Shown: positions 27,593 to 36,370, counted from the first letter of the stretch. The stretch is 64,000 nt of DNA from Gemmatimonadales bacterium (GCA_041390145.1 JAWKQM010000006.1:62001-126000), one strand, 5' to 3'. Notes: a model not told the origin generated them from the letters alone. A program made the numbers and translations.

Positions 27593-29211
27593 TGGCCATC
27601 AAGGGCAGTCTCAAGGAAGCCAGCCTCCCCGACGTCATCCAGCTGCTGGCCCTCGGCCGGAAGACCGGCTGTCTCGCCGTGGCCGACCGGCAGAACTTCG
27701 GCTACACCTATTTCGACGATGGGCGGATCATCTACGCCTCCATCGTCAACCGGCGTGACCGGCTCGGCGACCTGCTGGTCCGGAACGGGCGAATCACCGA
27801 CGCCCAGCTCCGCGCCGCGGTGGACATGCAGTCGGGGGACCGGGACCGCAAGATCGGCGAGATCCTCGTCGAGCTCGGCCACATCACGCGCGCGGAGCTG
27901 GAGGATCACATCCGGGTCCAGGTCGAGGAAGCGGTCTACTACCTGTTCACCTGGAGCAGCGGAACGTTCAACTTCGAGGCGGGGGTGCGGCCGGAACGGG
28001 AGGACTTCCTGGTCTCGATCAACCCCGAATCGTTGCTCCTCGAGGGCGCGCGCCGGGTGGACGAGTGGAGCCTCATCGCCAAGAAGATCCCCACCTTCGA
28101 CATCGTCTTTGAGGTCGACCAGGCGCGGCTGCAGGCGGCCGGTGTCCGGCTCAGCGACGAGCAGGAGGCGATCCTGACGCTCCTCAACGGGCGCAACGAT
28201 GTGCAGGACGTCATGGATGCCTCCGGGCTGGTGGAGTTCGAGGTGGGCAAGGCCATCTACGGCCTGCTCTCCGCCGGGTTTGTCCGCCGCGTCGGCACCT
28301 CCGCCACCCAGCAGTCGGAGCAGGTCAACGACGCGCGCGTCGAGGAACACCGGAATCTCGGCATCGCCTTCTACAAGACGGGGATGTTCGAGGAGGCGGA
28401 GCGCGAGTTTCGGCGGGTCTCCGAACTGCGGCCGACGGAAGGAAACGCGCCATTCTACCTCGGGCTGATCGCGCTCCGGCAGGCGCGCTGGGAGGACGCG
28501 GTCGAGGCGTTGCGGAGCGCGATCGAGCTCGGCGGGGCGCGACCGGCGGGGCTGCACAACCTGGCGCTCGCGCTCGAACGGGCGGGCCGGCTGACGGAGG
28601 CGGAGGCGGCCGGGGCGGAGGCGGTGGCTCGCGCGCCCGAGGATGCCCGCCCGATGCTCCTCTGGGGAGTGATTGCCCTGAAGCGCGAGGATCCGGAGGT
28701 GTCGGAGGGACGGTTGGCCAAGGCGCGGGAGCTGCTCGGGGATCGACCGGTACCCCCGCTCTGGTTCTGGGCCGCCGCGCTCGCCGCGGGCTCCGCGGGC
28801 GACATGACACGCGCCGTGACCCTCGCGAGGGAAGGGGTCAAGGCATGGCCCCAGCACCCGGTGTTGCGGAACAACCTGGCGATGCTGCTCGAGACGACCG
28901 GTGATCTGGTTGAGGCGGAGCGCCTGCTCCGCGCGGCGCTCGCCGACGAGCCGAGCCTCCCGCAATTGTCGAAGAACCTGGGCGACCTGCTGTACCGTGC
29001 CGGCCGGTACGACGACGCCCAGGCGGCCTTCGACCGCGCGGCCAAGCTGTCGCCCGACCTGGGTGACGATCTCTACTTCAAGCTCGGCAACCTCGCCTTC
29101 CGGCAGCGGGACCGCGACCGCGCGCGCGAGTGCTGGCGCCGGGCCGCCGAACTGAACCCGGGGCACCAGCTGGCGCGGTCGAATCTGGAGATCCTGGACG
29201 TGCCGGCATGA
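27592..29211 (+). CDS. Second PATAN (DUF4388) protein with TPR domain
   Basis: The 539-residue protein has an N-terminal PATAN domain (KGSLKEASLPDVIQLLALG, then GRKTGCLAV and the YTYFDDGRIIYASI strand). A helical part with GEILVELGHITRAELEDHI follows, then a small winged-helix-like segment and a C-terminal block of about six to eight TPR units (from about residue 255). It is a clear paralogue of the gene at 22198 in its first 200 residues. The ATG overlaps the stop of the tandem ATPase as TGATG, and its own stop overlaps cheR as ATGA, so it is likely stoichiometric with both. It is probably a cytoplasmic adaptor. Confidence 0.82.
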   Translation: MAIKGSLKEASLPDVIQLLALGRKTGCLAVADRQNFGYTYFDDGRIIYASIVNRRDRLGDLLVRNGRITDAQLRAAVDMQSGDRDRKIGEILVELGHITRAELEDHIRVQVEEAVYYLFTWSSGTFNFEAGVRPEREDFLVSINPESLLLEGARRVDEWSLIAKKIPTFDIVFEVDQARLQAAGVRLSDEQEAILTLLNGRNDVQDVMDASGLVEFEVGKAIYGLLSAGFVRRVGTSATQQSEQVNDARVEEHRNLGIAFYKTGMFEEAEREFRRVSELRPTEGNAPFYLGLIALRQARWEDAVEALRSAIELGGARPAGLHNLALALERAGRLTEAEAAGAEAVARAPEDARPMLLWGVIALKREDPEVSEGRLAKARELLGDRPVPPLWFWAAALAAGSAGDMTRAVTLAREGVKAWPQHPVLRNNLAMLLETTGDLVEAERLLRAALADEPSLPQLSKNLGDLLYRAGRYDDAQAAFDRAAKLSPDLGDDLYFKLGNLAFRQRDRDRARECWRRAAELNPGHQLARSNLEILDVPA

Positions 29212-30029
29212 TCCCGGACGACGAGGCCGGGTTCAGGGCGCTGACGCGCCGGGTGTCACGGGAGGCGGGGCTTACCCTCGACGCCTACAAGGACAAGTGC
29301 CTTCGCCGCCGGCTCCTGGTCCGCATGCGGGCCTGCAGCGTGCACACCTATGCGGACTACATGGGTGTGCTCGACCGGACGCCGGAGGAATGGGAAAAGT
29401 TGAAGGATGCGCTCACCATCAACGTGACGCGCTTCTACCGGAACGCGGAAACATGGGACCGCCTGCGCACGGACCTCCTTCCGGACCTGCTGCAGGCACG
29501 AAACGGGCGGTTGGCGGCCTGGAGCGCGGGGTGTTCTTCCGGGGAGGAACCGTACACCATGGCCATGCTGTGCGCGGAGGCGGCCTCGGCAGCCGGGCAT
29601 CCCTCGTGGACCGAGCGGGTGCGGATCACGGCCACCGACATCGACCGCGCCAGCCTCGAGCGCGCCAAGGCGGGCCTCTACCCGCAGGCGGCGTTTCTCG
29701 AGGCACCGGCGTGGATCACGGAGAAGTACTGCACCGCGGCCGGGGAGTGCTGGCAGGTCAGCGACGCGGTGCGCAGGATGGTGACGGTCCGTCGGCTGGA
29801 TCTGACGCGCGAGGTCATCCCCGCGGCGTCGTACGACCTGATCTTCTGCCGCAACGTGGTCATCTATTTCGATCGTCCGACGCAGGAGCGGCTCTTCGCG
29901 CAATTTGCCGAGGCGCTCCATCCAGGCGGCATTCTCGTGCTCGGCAAGGTCGAAACGCTTCTGGGTGTCGCCCGGGAGCGGTTGACCCTGGTCGACGCCC
30001 GTGAGCGAATCTTCCGGAGGGCGGCATGA
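29208..30029 (+). CDS. cheR: Chemoreceptor methyltransferase CheR
   Basis: CheR uses S-adenosylmethionine to methylate glutamates on chemoreceptors. The 273-residue protein has the N-terminal helical domain with NVTRFYRN, the SAM-binding motif WSAGCSSGEEPYT, the TDID loop and the FCRNVVIYF block. No receptor gene is in the window, so its substrates must be encoded elsewhere. It overlaps the preceding PATAN/TPR gene and the following cheD, both as ATGA. No C-terminal TPR fusion is present. Confidence 0.94.
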   Translation: MIPDDEAGFRALTRRVSREAGLTLDAYKDKCLRRRLLVRMRACSVHTYADYMGVLDRTPEEWEKLKDALTINVTRFYRNAETWDRLRTDLLPDLLQARNGRLAAWSAGCSSGEEPYTMAMLCAEAASAAGHPSWTERVRITATDIDRASLERAKAGLYPQAAFLEAPAWITEKYCTAAGECWQVSDAVRRMVTVRRLDLTREVIPAASYDLIFCRNVVIYFDRPTQERLFAQFAEALHPGGILVLGKVETLLGVARERLTLVDARERIFRRAA

Positions 30030-30514
30030 GCGCGGGCGAAATTCTGATCCACGTCGCGGAGTACAAGACGGGCGGCAGTGGCGACGTCCTCCTGACCGTG
30101 GGGCTGGGGAGTTGTGTCGCGGTGATGCTCCACGACGCCAAGGCGAAGGTCGGCGGCATGGCCCATATCCTTCTGCCTTCGCCCACGGCCAGCCGGCGGG
30201 ACCAGAACCCGGGCAAGTTTCCGCAGACCGCGATTCCGCTCCTGCTCCAGGAGATGGTGGGGCGCGGGGCGCGGGCCGGGCACATCACCGCCCGGATCGC
30301 CGGCGGGGCGTCGATGTTCGCCAACCTGCAGCCGTCGGGGACGATTCAGATGGGCGAGCGCAACGTTGTGGCGGTGCGGACGGCGCTGACCCATCACGGA
30401 ATTCCCCTGGTCGGCAGCGAAGTGGGCGGTGACTTCGGCCGGACGGTCCGGCTCTTCGTGGACGACGGGAGGATCGAGGTGTCCACCGTGCGCATGGGCG
30501 TGACACATCTCTAG
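30026..30514 (+). CDS. cheD: Chemoreceptor glutamine deamidase CheD
   Basis: CheD deamidates glutamines on receptors and is regulated by CheC. The catalytic triad is present with the canonical spacing: T24, C30 (GLGSC) and H47 (GGMAHILLP), matching the spacing in the Thermotoga enzyme. The 162-residue length is usual. With CheC encoded in the same locus, a CheC-CheD-CheY-P feedback loop of the Bacillus type is expected. Confidence 0.94.
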   Translation: MSAGEILIHVAEYKTGGSGDVLLTVGLGSCVAVMLHDAKAKVGGMAHILLPSPTASRRDQNPGKFPQTAIPLLLQEMVGRGARAGHITARIAGGASMFANLQPSGTIQMGERNVVAVRTALTHHGIPLVGSEVGGDFGRTVRLFVDDGRIEVSTVRMGVTHL

Positions 30515-30524
30515 CCTGCCGACG

Positions 30525-31571
30525 GTGCTCGTGGCGGACGACAGCGCCCTGATCCGTCGCCTCCTCACGGAGATCATCGACGGGTCGGGGGAGTTCCGTG
30601 TCGTGACCACGGCGCGCAACGGCGTCGATGCGCTCCGCAAAGTGCACGAGTATCAGCCTGATCTGGTGACGATGGATCTCGAGATGCCGGAACTCGACGG
30701 GCTCGGTGCCATCGGCTACCTCATGTCCGAGTCTCCGCGGCCGGTGGTGGTCGTCAGCTCGTATGCGGGTCCCGGTACGGCCGGCGCGATCCGCGCCCTC
30801 GAGCTGGGCGCGGTGGAACTGGTGGCGAAGGAGGCGGGGCGGGACGAGGCATCGCGCGACCGCTTTGGGGCGCGTGTCCTCGAGGCGCTCCGGGCGGCGC
30901 GCGTGGCCGACATCCATCGATTGCCGATGCTCGCCCGGCCCAATCGACCCGAGCTTCCCGCCGGCCTCTTCGCGCTGCCGGGGCGGGCACGCTTCTGCGT
31001 GGCCATTGCGGCGTCGACCGGCGGCCCGCGCGCACTCGCGGAGGTGGTTCCCCGGATCAGCCGCGGCCACCATGCGGCGGTCGTGATCGTGCAGCATATG
31101 CCGCCCCGCTTCACCCGGAGCCTGGCGGAACGCCTGTCGGGGCAGAGCGAGCTGACGGTCGTCGAGGCGGAACATGGGGCGCCCCTGCTCTCGGACACCG
31201 CCTACATCGCACCGGGGGATTATCATATGCGGGTGACGGGGGGAACCGACGGGCTCGCGCTCGCGCTCGACCAGGAGCCGCCGCTCTGGGGCGTGCGTCC
31301 CGCGGCCGATCCCCTCTTTCGCTCGGTGGCGCAGATCTTTGCCAATCGGGCCATCGGGGTTGTCCTGACCGGGCTCGGCCGCGATGGCGCGGAGGGGTTG
31401 CGCCAGATCCACGACGCCGGCGGGACGGGCATTGCGCAGGACAAGGAAAGTTCGACGATCTTCGGCATGCCCAAGGAAGCGCAGGCGGCCGGCGGCGCCG
31501 ACCTCGTCCTTCCCGTGTCGGATGTCGGGGCGCGCGTCTCGGCGCTGTTGCTGCGGATGAACGCGGTATGA
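30525..31571 (+). CDS. cheB: Chemoreceptor methylesterase CheB
   Basis: The 348-residue protein joins an N-terminal receiver to a methylesterase domain. The receiver has D51 as phosphoacceptor ([12 protein letters not shown]), DD acidic pocket at 5-6 and K102. The esterase carries the catalytic triad S164 (AASTGGP), H191 (QHMPP) and D288 (GLGRDGAEG). The GTG start at 30525 sits unusually close to the first beta strand and may be slightly internal, but only ten bases separate it from the cheD stop. It removes methyl groups added by CheR after phosphorylation by CheA. Confidence 0.94.
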   Translation: MLVADDSALIRRLLTEIIDGSGEFRVVTTARNGVDALRKVHEYQPDLVTMDLEMPELDGLGAIGYLMSESPRPVVVVSSYAGPGTAGAIRALELGAVELVAKEAGRDEASRDRFGARVLEALRAARVADIHRLPMLARPNRPELPAGLFALPGRARFCVAIAASTGGPRALAEVVPRISRGHHAAVVIVQHMPPRFTRSLAERLSGQSELTVVEAEHGAPLLSDTAYIAPGDYHMRVTGGTDGLALALDQEPPLWGVRPAADPLFRSVAQIFANRAIGVVLTGLGRDGAEGLRQIHDAGGTGIAQDKESSTIFGMPKEAQAAGGADLVLPVSDVGARVSALLLRMNAV

Positions 31572-32005
31572 ACGCGACCGGCTCCTGCCAGTACCTGCTC
31601 GTCCAGGTCGGCGGCAGGGACATCGGCCTCGATGTGGCCGAGGTGCTCGAAGTGGTGGACCTTGCCGCGACCTTTCCGGTGCCCACTCACGATGCCGCCG
31701 TGCGCGGGGTCGTCGCCGTGCGAGAGCGGCTGGTCCCGGTGGTGAACCTCGCGACGGTGCTCTGGGGCGGGGAGTGCCCGGCGACGGTGGGAGCGGTCGG
31801 CGTGCTCGCACGCGCCGGGCGGCAGCGGATTTGCCTCGAGGTGGACGGGGCGGAGGCGGTGCTCGCCGAGGAAGTGGTGCCGGTGCCGGCGGGGCAGTCG
31901 CTCCCCTGGGCGCTGGGGGTGGCGCGCCGCGACGGCGCGCTGGTACCGATACTTGACCTCAAAGCCCTGGGAGCACGGCTCCTGGGCGGGAAGAGCGGTC
32001 CATGA
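31568..32005 (+). CDS. cheW: CheW-domain protein (second)
   Basis: The 145-residue product has a CheW fold: [18 protein letters not shown] at the N-terminus, [15 protein letters not shown] in the middle and a C-terminal strand [11 protein letters not shown]. It is more divergent than the first CheW and glycine/alanine rich at the end. It overlaps cheB (ATGA) and the next CheW gene (ATGA). Two adjacent CheW genes suggest two distinct coupling or array-ring roles. Confidence 0.88.
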   Translation: MNATGSCQYLLVQVGGRDIGLDVAEVLEVVDLAATFPVPTHDAAVRGVVAVRERLVPVVNLATVLWGGECPATVGAVGVLARAGRQRICLEVDGAEAVLAEEVVPVPAGQSLPWALGVARRDGALVPILDLKALGARLLGGKSGP

Positions 32006-32463
32006 CGACCGGCGATGACATTCAGGTGGTGATCTTCCAGGGTGGGACGCAGGAGTTCGCCCTCGAGATCTCCCAGGTGGACCGGATCCTCAGGTACCAG
32101 GCGCCCTCTCCGGTGCCGAGCGCACCGGATTTCCTCGAAGGGGTGCTTCCCTACGGCGGGGGGGTGGTGCCGGTGGTCGACCTGCGAAAGCGGCTCGAGT
32201 TGCCGGCCACCCAGGTCGAGGAAACCCGCGTGATGATCGTGACCATGGACGGCCAGCGTGTCGGCATGGTGGTCGACGGCGTCCGCGAGGTGCTCCGCGT
32301 CGACAGCCGCCGGATCGCGCCGTCCCCGCCAATGGTGCGCGGGCTGGCGGCCAAGTACATCCTCGGCGTGCTGACGCTGGAAGACCGCACCGTGATCCTG
32401 CTCCAGGCCGGGCGCCTCTTCAGCAGCGAGGAACGCCTGCAGCTCGAGGCTGCCGCCACGTGA
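32002..32463 (+). CDS. cheW: CheW-domain protein (third)
   Basis: This 153-residue protein carries the CheW signature IQVVIFQGGTQEFALEI, FLEGVLPYGGGVVPVVDLRK and the VGMVVDGVREVLRV strand, ending in YILGVLTLEDRTVILL. It is closest to canonical CheW among the last two copies. Its stop overlaps the GTG of the following TPR gene. Like the others it should couple CheA to receptors that are not in the window. Confidence 0.9.
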   Translation: MTTGDDIQVVIFQGGTQEFALEISQVDRILRYQAPSPVPSAPDFLEGVLPYGGGVVPVVDLRKRLELPATQVEETRVMIVTMDGQRVGMVVDGVREVLRVDSRRIAPSPPMVRGLAAKYILGVLTLEDRTVILLQAGRLFSSEERLQLEAAAT

Positions 32464-33332
32464 CCGAGGCATGGCTCACCGGCCTGCGCGACGAGTACGC
32501 CGCGCTCGCGGCCCGGCTCGACACGATGCCGGTCGGTCCCGAGCGACAGGCGGTCAAGCGCGATATCGTGGCGTACTTCAAGCGCGTCGACGGCGCCCTC
32601 GGTGAGCTGGGAGCGCTGAAGGAAGAGATTCGCACTCTGGTCGAGCGATACAAGCAGCTTGCGGCGGATGCCGACGGCGTCGCCGCACCCCAGTTTTCCG
32701 GGGCGCGCCCGGTGCTGCAGGCGGATCATCTCGGCGCCTCGACCTTCATCGAGAAGGGCTGGAGCCTGATTTCGCTCGGTGATTTTGCCGGGGCAATCCA
32801 GGCGCTCGACAAGGCGCTGGCCCTCTCGCCCGAGGACATCCAGGCGCTCTCGCTCCTGGGCTGGGCGCAGATGCTGGCGGAGGAATATGACGAGGCGCTC
32901 GGCACCTTCTCCAAGGTCCTGATGCGCGAACCTGCCAACGCGCTGGCCCGGATCAACGTCGGGTATATCTGCCTGAAGAAGGGGATTTTCGGCGAGGCGA
33001 TCGAGCACCTCTCGCGCGCGATCCGGCTCGACAACGACCGCAAGGCGACGCTCTACGCGCATTTCTACCTCGGGCTGGTGTACCAGGAGCGGGAGATGTA
33101 CGAGGATGCCGAGGCGTTCTTCCGCAAGGCGCTGACCCTCGGCCCCAACCTGATCGAGGCGTACTACGAACTCGGACGGTCCCTCTGGTTCCTGGAGCGG
33201 CAGGACGACGCGCGCCAGGCGTGGACCGAGGGGCACAAGGCCAACAAGTTCAATCCCTGGGGCAAGCGGTGCCGCGAACTGCTCGACGCGGTCGCCGCTG
33301 GCGGAGATATCCCGCGACGTACGCCAGCCTGA
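32460..33332 (+). CDS. TPR protein with N-terminal coiled coil
   Basis: The 290-residue protein has an N-terminal helical segment (residues 1-70, LGALKEEIRTLVERYKQLA) predicted to form a coiled coil. Four to five TPR units follow (for example EKGWSLISLGDFAGAIQALD and AEAFFRKALTLGPN). There is no signal peptide. It closes the chemosensory series as the fourth TPR-containing product. The GTG start overlaps the third CheW gene. Its exact role is unknown; a scaffold for CheA/CheW or MglA components would fit. Confidence 0.82.
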   Translation: MTEAWLTGLRDEYAALAARLDTMPVGPERQAVKRDIVAYFKRVDGALGELGALKEEIRTLVERYKQLAADADGVAAPQFSGARPVLQADHLGASTFIEKGWSLISLGDFAGAIQALDKALALSPEDIQALSLLGWAQMLAEEYDEALGTFSKVLMREPANALARINVGYICLKKGIFGEAIEHLSRAIRLDNDRKATLYAHFYLGLVYQEREMYEDAEAFFRKALTLGPNLIEAYYELGRSLWFLERQDDARQAWTEGHKANKFNPWGKRCRELLDAVAAGGDIPRRTPA

Positions 33333-34276
33333 TTCTCGCATTCGCGCTCCTGCTGCAAGGTCAGCCTACGGCGGTCACCGTCGGCCGGGTCACCGCCGTG
33401 GCGTGGCCGGGGCAGGAAGCCCTCGCCATCGGGCTCGCGGAGATCGCCGATCAGCCGGGTCCGTGGCCGGGACTTGGTGCCAGGGATCTCGGGGAGATCC
33501 GGCTGGTGATCACCCCCGACTCCCAATCGTTTCGGGACTTCACCCGTGGGCGGCTGCCGGGGTGGGGCGCCGGAGCGGCCTTTCCCGGCGGGCGGACCAT
33601 CGTCTTGCGTGCCGACGCGGGGGACCTGATGGGCACGCTGCGCCACGAGTTGGCGCACCTGGCGTTGCATCAGGCCATCCGGGGCAGGGTGCCGCTCTGG
33701 TTCGACGAAGGCTACGCGACGATGGCGAGCGGGCAGTGGGATCTCTTCGACCGGCTCGGGTTGAATCTGGCCGTGGCACGCGGACAGGTCCCGGGATTGC
33801 GGGCGCTCGACGGGGAACTGCGCGCCTCCGCCCAGTCCGCCGATGCGGCCTACGCCCTGGCCGCGACGGCCGTGCTGGAGCTGGCCCGGAGAAATCCGAC
33901 CGGCTCGCTGGAGCCGCTGTTCCAGCAGTTGGCCAACGGCGTCGGGTTTGAGGATGCGGTCATCGCCACGACCGGGTTGACGCTCGACCGGTTCGACGAG
34001 GCGTGGCGGAAGAGTGTCCGGACGCGGTTCGGACTGGCCACCTGGATGGTGGGCACGGGGATCTGGCTCGCCATGGCGCTGCTGGTCCTGCTCGGGTACG
34101 ATGTGCGACGCCGGCGAGACCGCCCCCGTCGCGCGGCACTCGACGCCGGATGGTCCTACCCGCCGGAGGAGCCGATTCCCGGACCGGCGCGCCCGATCGA
34201 TCCGTCCGTCCAGCCGTCGCCGGAACTGACCTCAAATGAGGCCACTCCGCTTGACCATCACCGCTCACCCGGCTAG
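33221..34276 (+). CDS. Membrane metallopeptidase-like protein with HELAH zinc motif
   Basis: The frame contains LRHELAHLALHQ, a gluzincin HExxH motif, followed by PLWFDEGYATMASG, where the downstream glutamate is the likely third zinc ligand, as in peptidase MA-like families. A hydrophobic segment near the N-terminus (ASLILAFALLLQG) and one near the C-terminus (TWMVGTGIWLAMALLVLLGY) suggest membrane anchoring, with a Pro-rich cytoplasmic tail. The start is uncertain. GTG 33221 gives a long basic leader and overlaps the TPR gene by 112 bases; CTG 33329 overlaps its stop as CTGA but gives a very short leader. The substrate is unknown. Confidence 0.75.
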   Translation: MDRGAQGQQVQSLGQAVPRTARRGRRWRRYPATYASLILAFALLLQGQPTAVTVGRVTAVAWPGQEALAIGLAEIADQPGPWPGLGARDLGEIRLVITPDSQSFRDFTRGRLPGWGAGAAFPGGRTIVLRADAGDLMGTLRHELAHLALHQAIRGRVPLWFDEGYATMASGQWDLFDRLGLNLAVARGQVPGLRALDGELRASAQSADAAYALAATAVLELARRNPTGSLEPLFQQLANGVGFEDAVIATTGLTLDRFDEAWRKSVRTRFGLATWMVGTGIWLAMALLVLLGYDVRRRRDRPRRAALDAGWSYPPEEPIPGPARPIDPSVQPSPELTSNEATPLDHHRSPG

Positions 34277-34279
34277 CGT
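34251..34279 (+). promoter_or_regulatory. Promoter for the small membrane protein gene
   Basis: TTGACC (34251-34256), a 17-base spacer and TAGCGT (34274-34279) overlap the end of the metallopeptidase gene. The ATG at 34289 begins nine bases after the -10, so the transcript would be nearly leaderless. Confidence 0.5.
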
Positions 34280-34288
34280 TCATCGCTT

Positions 34289-34480
34289 ATGTCTCAATCT
34301 TCTAAGCCGACCAAGGTACGTGCTATCCCGCTGGGGCCTCGAAACTTGGCCCTGCTCGGTGCCGGCGCCGTGTCGTTGCTGGCGGGATACTTGCTCCTGT
34401 CATCAGGGAGCACCAGTCTCGCGGCCGTGTTGCTGGTCCTGGGATATTGCGTCCTACTCCCATTGGGGATCGCGCTCTAG
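34289..34480 (+). CDS. Small two-helix membrane protein
   Basis: The 63-residue protein has a polar, lysine-containing N-terminus (MSQSSKPTKVRAIPLGPRN) followed by two closely spaced hydrophobic helices (LALLGAGAVSLLAGYLLL and LAAVLLVLGYCVLLPLGIAL). It resembles the short DUF3098-like proteins of Bacteroidota in layout, but I cannot confirm membership. It has its own likely promoter and precedes tRNA-Val by 21 bases. Function is unknown. Confidence 0.65.
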   Translation: MSQSSKPTKVRAIPLGPRNLALLGAGAVSLLAGYLLLSSGSTSLAAVLLVLGYCVLLPLGIAL

Positions 34481-34501
34481 CTCCGGTCCACGCTGGCAGC
34501 C

Positions 34502-34575
34502 GGGCGAATAGCTCAGCTGGTTAGAGCGCCTGCCTTACACGCAGGATGTCGGGGGTTCGAATCCCTCTTCGCCCA
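34502..34575 (+). tRNA. tRNA-Val (anticodon TAC)
   Basis: A 74-base cloverleaf: acceptor stem GGGCGAA/TTCGCCC, D-arm GCTCAGCTGGTTAGAGC, anticodon stem CCTGC/GCAGG around loop CTTACAC, and T-arm GGGGGTTCGAATCCCTC. The anticodon TAC (UAC) reads valine codons. The CCA end is not encoded. Confidence 0.97.
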
Positions 34576-34647
34576 TTGGCCGGGAGGCGCATTCTTCCGA
34601 CCGCATCGTTTCCGCCGTCTGTCCTGAATTCTCTGGAGGCCGCAGGA

Positions 34648-36360
34648 ATGCGCCTGAATCGACTCGCCCCGCTCGCCGCGATTGCCGTCCTGATCGCCCC
34701 CACGGCCCAGGCCCAGATTCCTTCCGGCGCCCGGCGCCTCGGTGCCCCCGTGGCCGCCGCGCCCAAGCTGATGGTCGCGACGCCATTTGCGTTCGTGGAA
34801 GGGGACTCCGCGCTCGCCGTGGACATCGGCAACGCGATGCGGAAGCGTATGGAGCGGGTTGCCGGCTCGACCTATCGGGTCGTTCCACTTGAGCAGATGC
34901 AGTCCGCGCTGGTTCAGTACGGGTATCCGGCCGACGCCATCCTGTCACCGGTCGTCGCCCGCGTCCTCGCGCTCCAGCTGCAGGCCCGTGTCCTCCTGAC
35001 TTCCGCCCTGAGCAAGAACGAGACGGGTGTCTACGCGGTGACCGCGCGCCTGGCGGGTGTCAACGACGACGCCGGGAACGTCGTGGTCCTCCGGCAGGCG
35101 CCGGGACAGTCCAGCAAGGACTTCGGCGAGGCCATTGCCGACGCCTTCTCGCCGGCGGTCAAGTCGGCCGACCAGGCCAAGCAGTGCGTGGATGACCGCG
35201 CGACCAAGCCGGACAAGGCCGCCGAGGCGGCGCGGAAGGCCATCGGGATCCTGCCGACCAACGGCCTGGCGCAGTATTGCCTCGCCATGCTGGCCCAGGA
35301 CCGCAAGGCGCCAGCGTCGGAAGTCATCGCGAGCCTGCGTGAGTCCGTCAAGGGAGACCCGCAGAGCCTGCCCGCCTGGACGGCGCTGGCCAAGGAGTAC
35401 GAGGCCGAGGGTGACAGCTCCGCCGTCATCGACGCCTTCCAGCGCATGCTTCTCGCGGCGCCGACCAACCAGCCGCTCCGCGAAGCGGCCTTCAAGCTCT
35501 TCCTGCAATACGGCCGTCCCGACGCGGCGGTCGACGTCGCCAAGGAAGGCCTCCGGCTTGACCCGTCGAACGCCGACCTCTGGGACCTCCTGAGCAACGC
35601 CTATGCGACCGCGGGCGACTACGGTCAGGCCATCGGGGCGCTGGAACATGTGTACACCGAGGCGCCGGACCGGGCTGATTCCACCTACTTCCTGAAGGTC
35701 ACCGTCTTCGCCGCGGTCCAGCCGGATACCGCCGCGCTGCTCAAGTGGTCGCGGCTTGGCGTGGACAAGTATCCGGACAACGCGACGCTGCTCGGGCAGC
35801 TGGTCACCGCCTACAGCCTCGCCGGCCCGACGGACAGCCTGGTGGCGGTTACCAGCCGGCTGATGGCCATCGACCCGACGGCGATCGGTCCGGCCCTCGA
35901 GGCTGCCAAGGCGCTCGCCGCGCAGGGCAAGATGGCGGAGGCGCTGATCTTCGCCGACTTCGTCATCCAGAACGGTGACGACCAGTCCAAGGAGGCCGCC
36001 GCCGCGGTGCTGACCAACGGTGCGCTGCCGCTGCTGCAGGCGGAATCGAAGAACCTGCCGCTCGCCGCCGATGTCCTGCGGCGTGCCGTCTCCGCCGCGA
36101 ATCCCACCGGCCCGGTCGCGCCCACCGCCAATTATGTCCTTGGCCTGGCGACCTTCCTCCAGATTCCCGACGTCGACAAGGACGCGGAGTTCAACAAGTC
36201 CTGCGACCTGGCGCGGCAGGAGGAGGGGCTCCTCACCGAGGCCAAGACCGCCTTCACGCTCGGCAAGTCGGCCAAGCCCGATGATGTCGCCCGCTATCTC
36301 GGCTACGTGACGCAGTACGAGCCGCGCGTCGCCTCGATGATCAAGGCGTACTGCAAGTAA
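34648..36360 (+). CDS. Exported TPR-repeat protein
   Basis: The 570-residue protein starts with a signal peptide (MRLNRLAPLAAIAVLIAPTAQAQ), and GGAGG precedes the ATG at 34648. The first 170 residues form a region I do not recognise. From about residue 180 to the end it is built of TPR-like helical pairs (for example SLPAWTALAKEYEAEGDSSA and NADLWDLLSNAYATAGDYGQ). It is likely periplasmic and lies alone between two tRNA genes. A candidate hairpin terminator follows the stop. Function unknown. Confidence 0.8.
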   Translation: MRLNRLAPLAAIAVLIAPTAQAQIPSGARRLGAPVAAAPKLMVATPFAFVEGDSALAVDIGNAMRKRMERVAGSTYRVVPLEQMQSALVQYGYPADAILSPVVARVLALQLQARVLLTSALSKNETGVYAVTARLAGVNDDAGNVVVLRQAPGQSSKDFGEAIADAFSPAVKSADQAKQCVDDRATKPDKAAEAARKAIGILPTNGLAQYCLAMLAQDRKAPASEVIASLRESVKGDPQSLPAWTALAKEYEAEGDSSAVIDAFQRMLLAAPTNQPLREAAFKLFLQYGRPDAAVDVAKEGLRLDPSNADLWDLLSNAYATAGDYGQAIGALEHVYTEAPDRADSTYFLKVTVFAAVQPDTAALLKWSRLGVDKYPDNATLLGQLVTAYSLAGPTDSLVAVTSRLMAIDPTAIGPALEAAKALAAQGKMAEALIFADFVIQNGDDQSKEAAAAVLTNGALPLLQAESKNLPLAADVLRRAVSAANPTGPVAPTANYVLGLATFLQIPDVDKDAEFNKSCDLARQEEGLLTEAKTAFTLGKSAKPDDVARYLGYVTQYEPRVASMIKAYCK

Positions 36361-36370
36361 GGGCTTCCAC

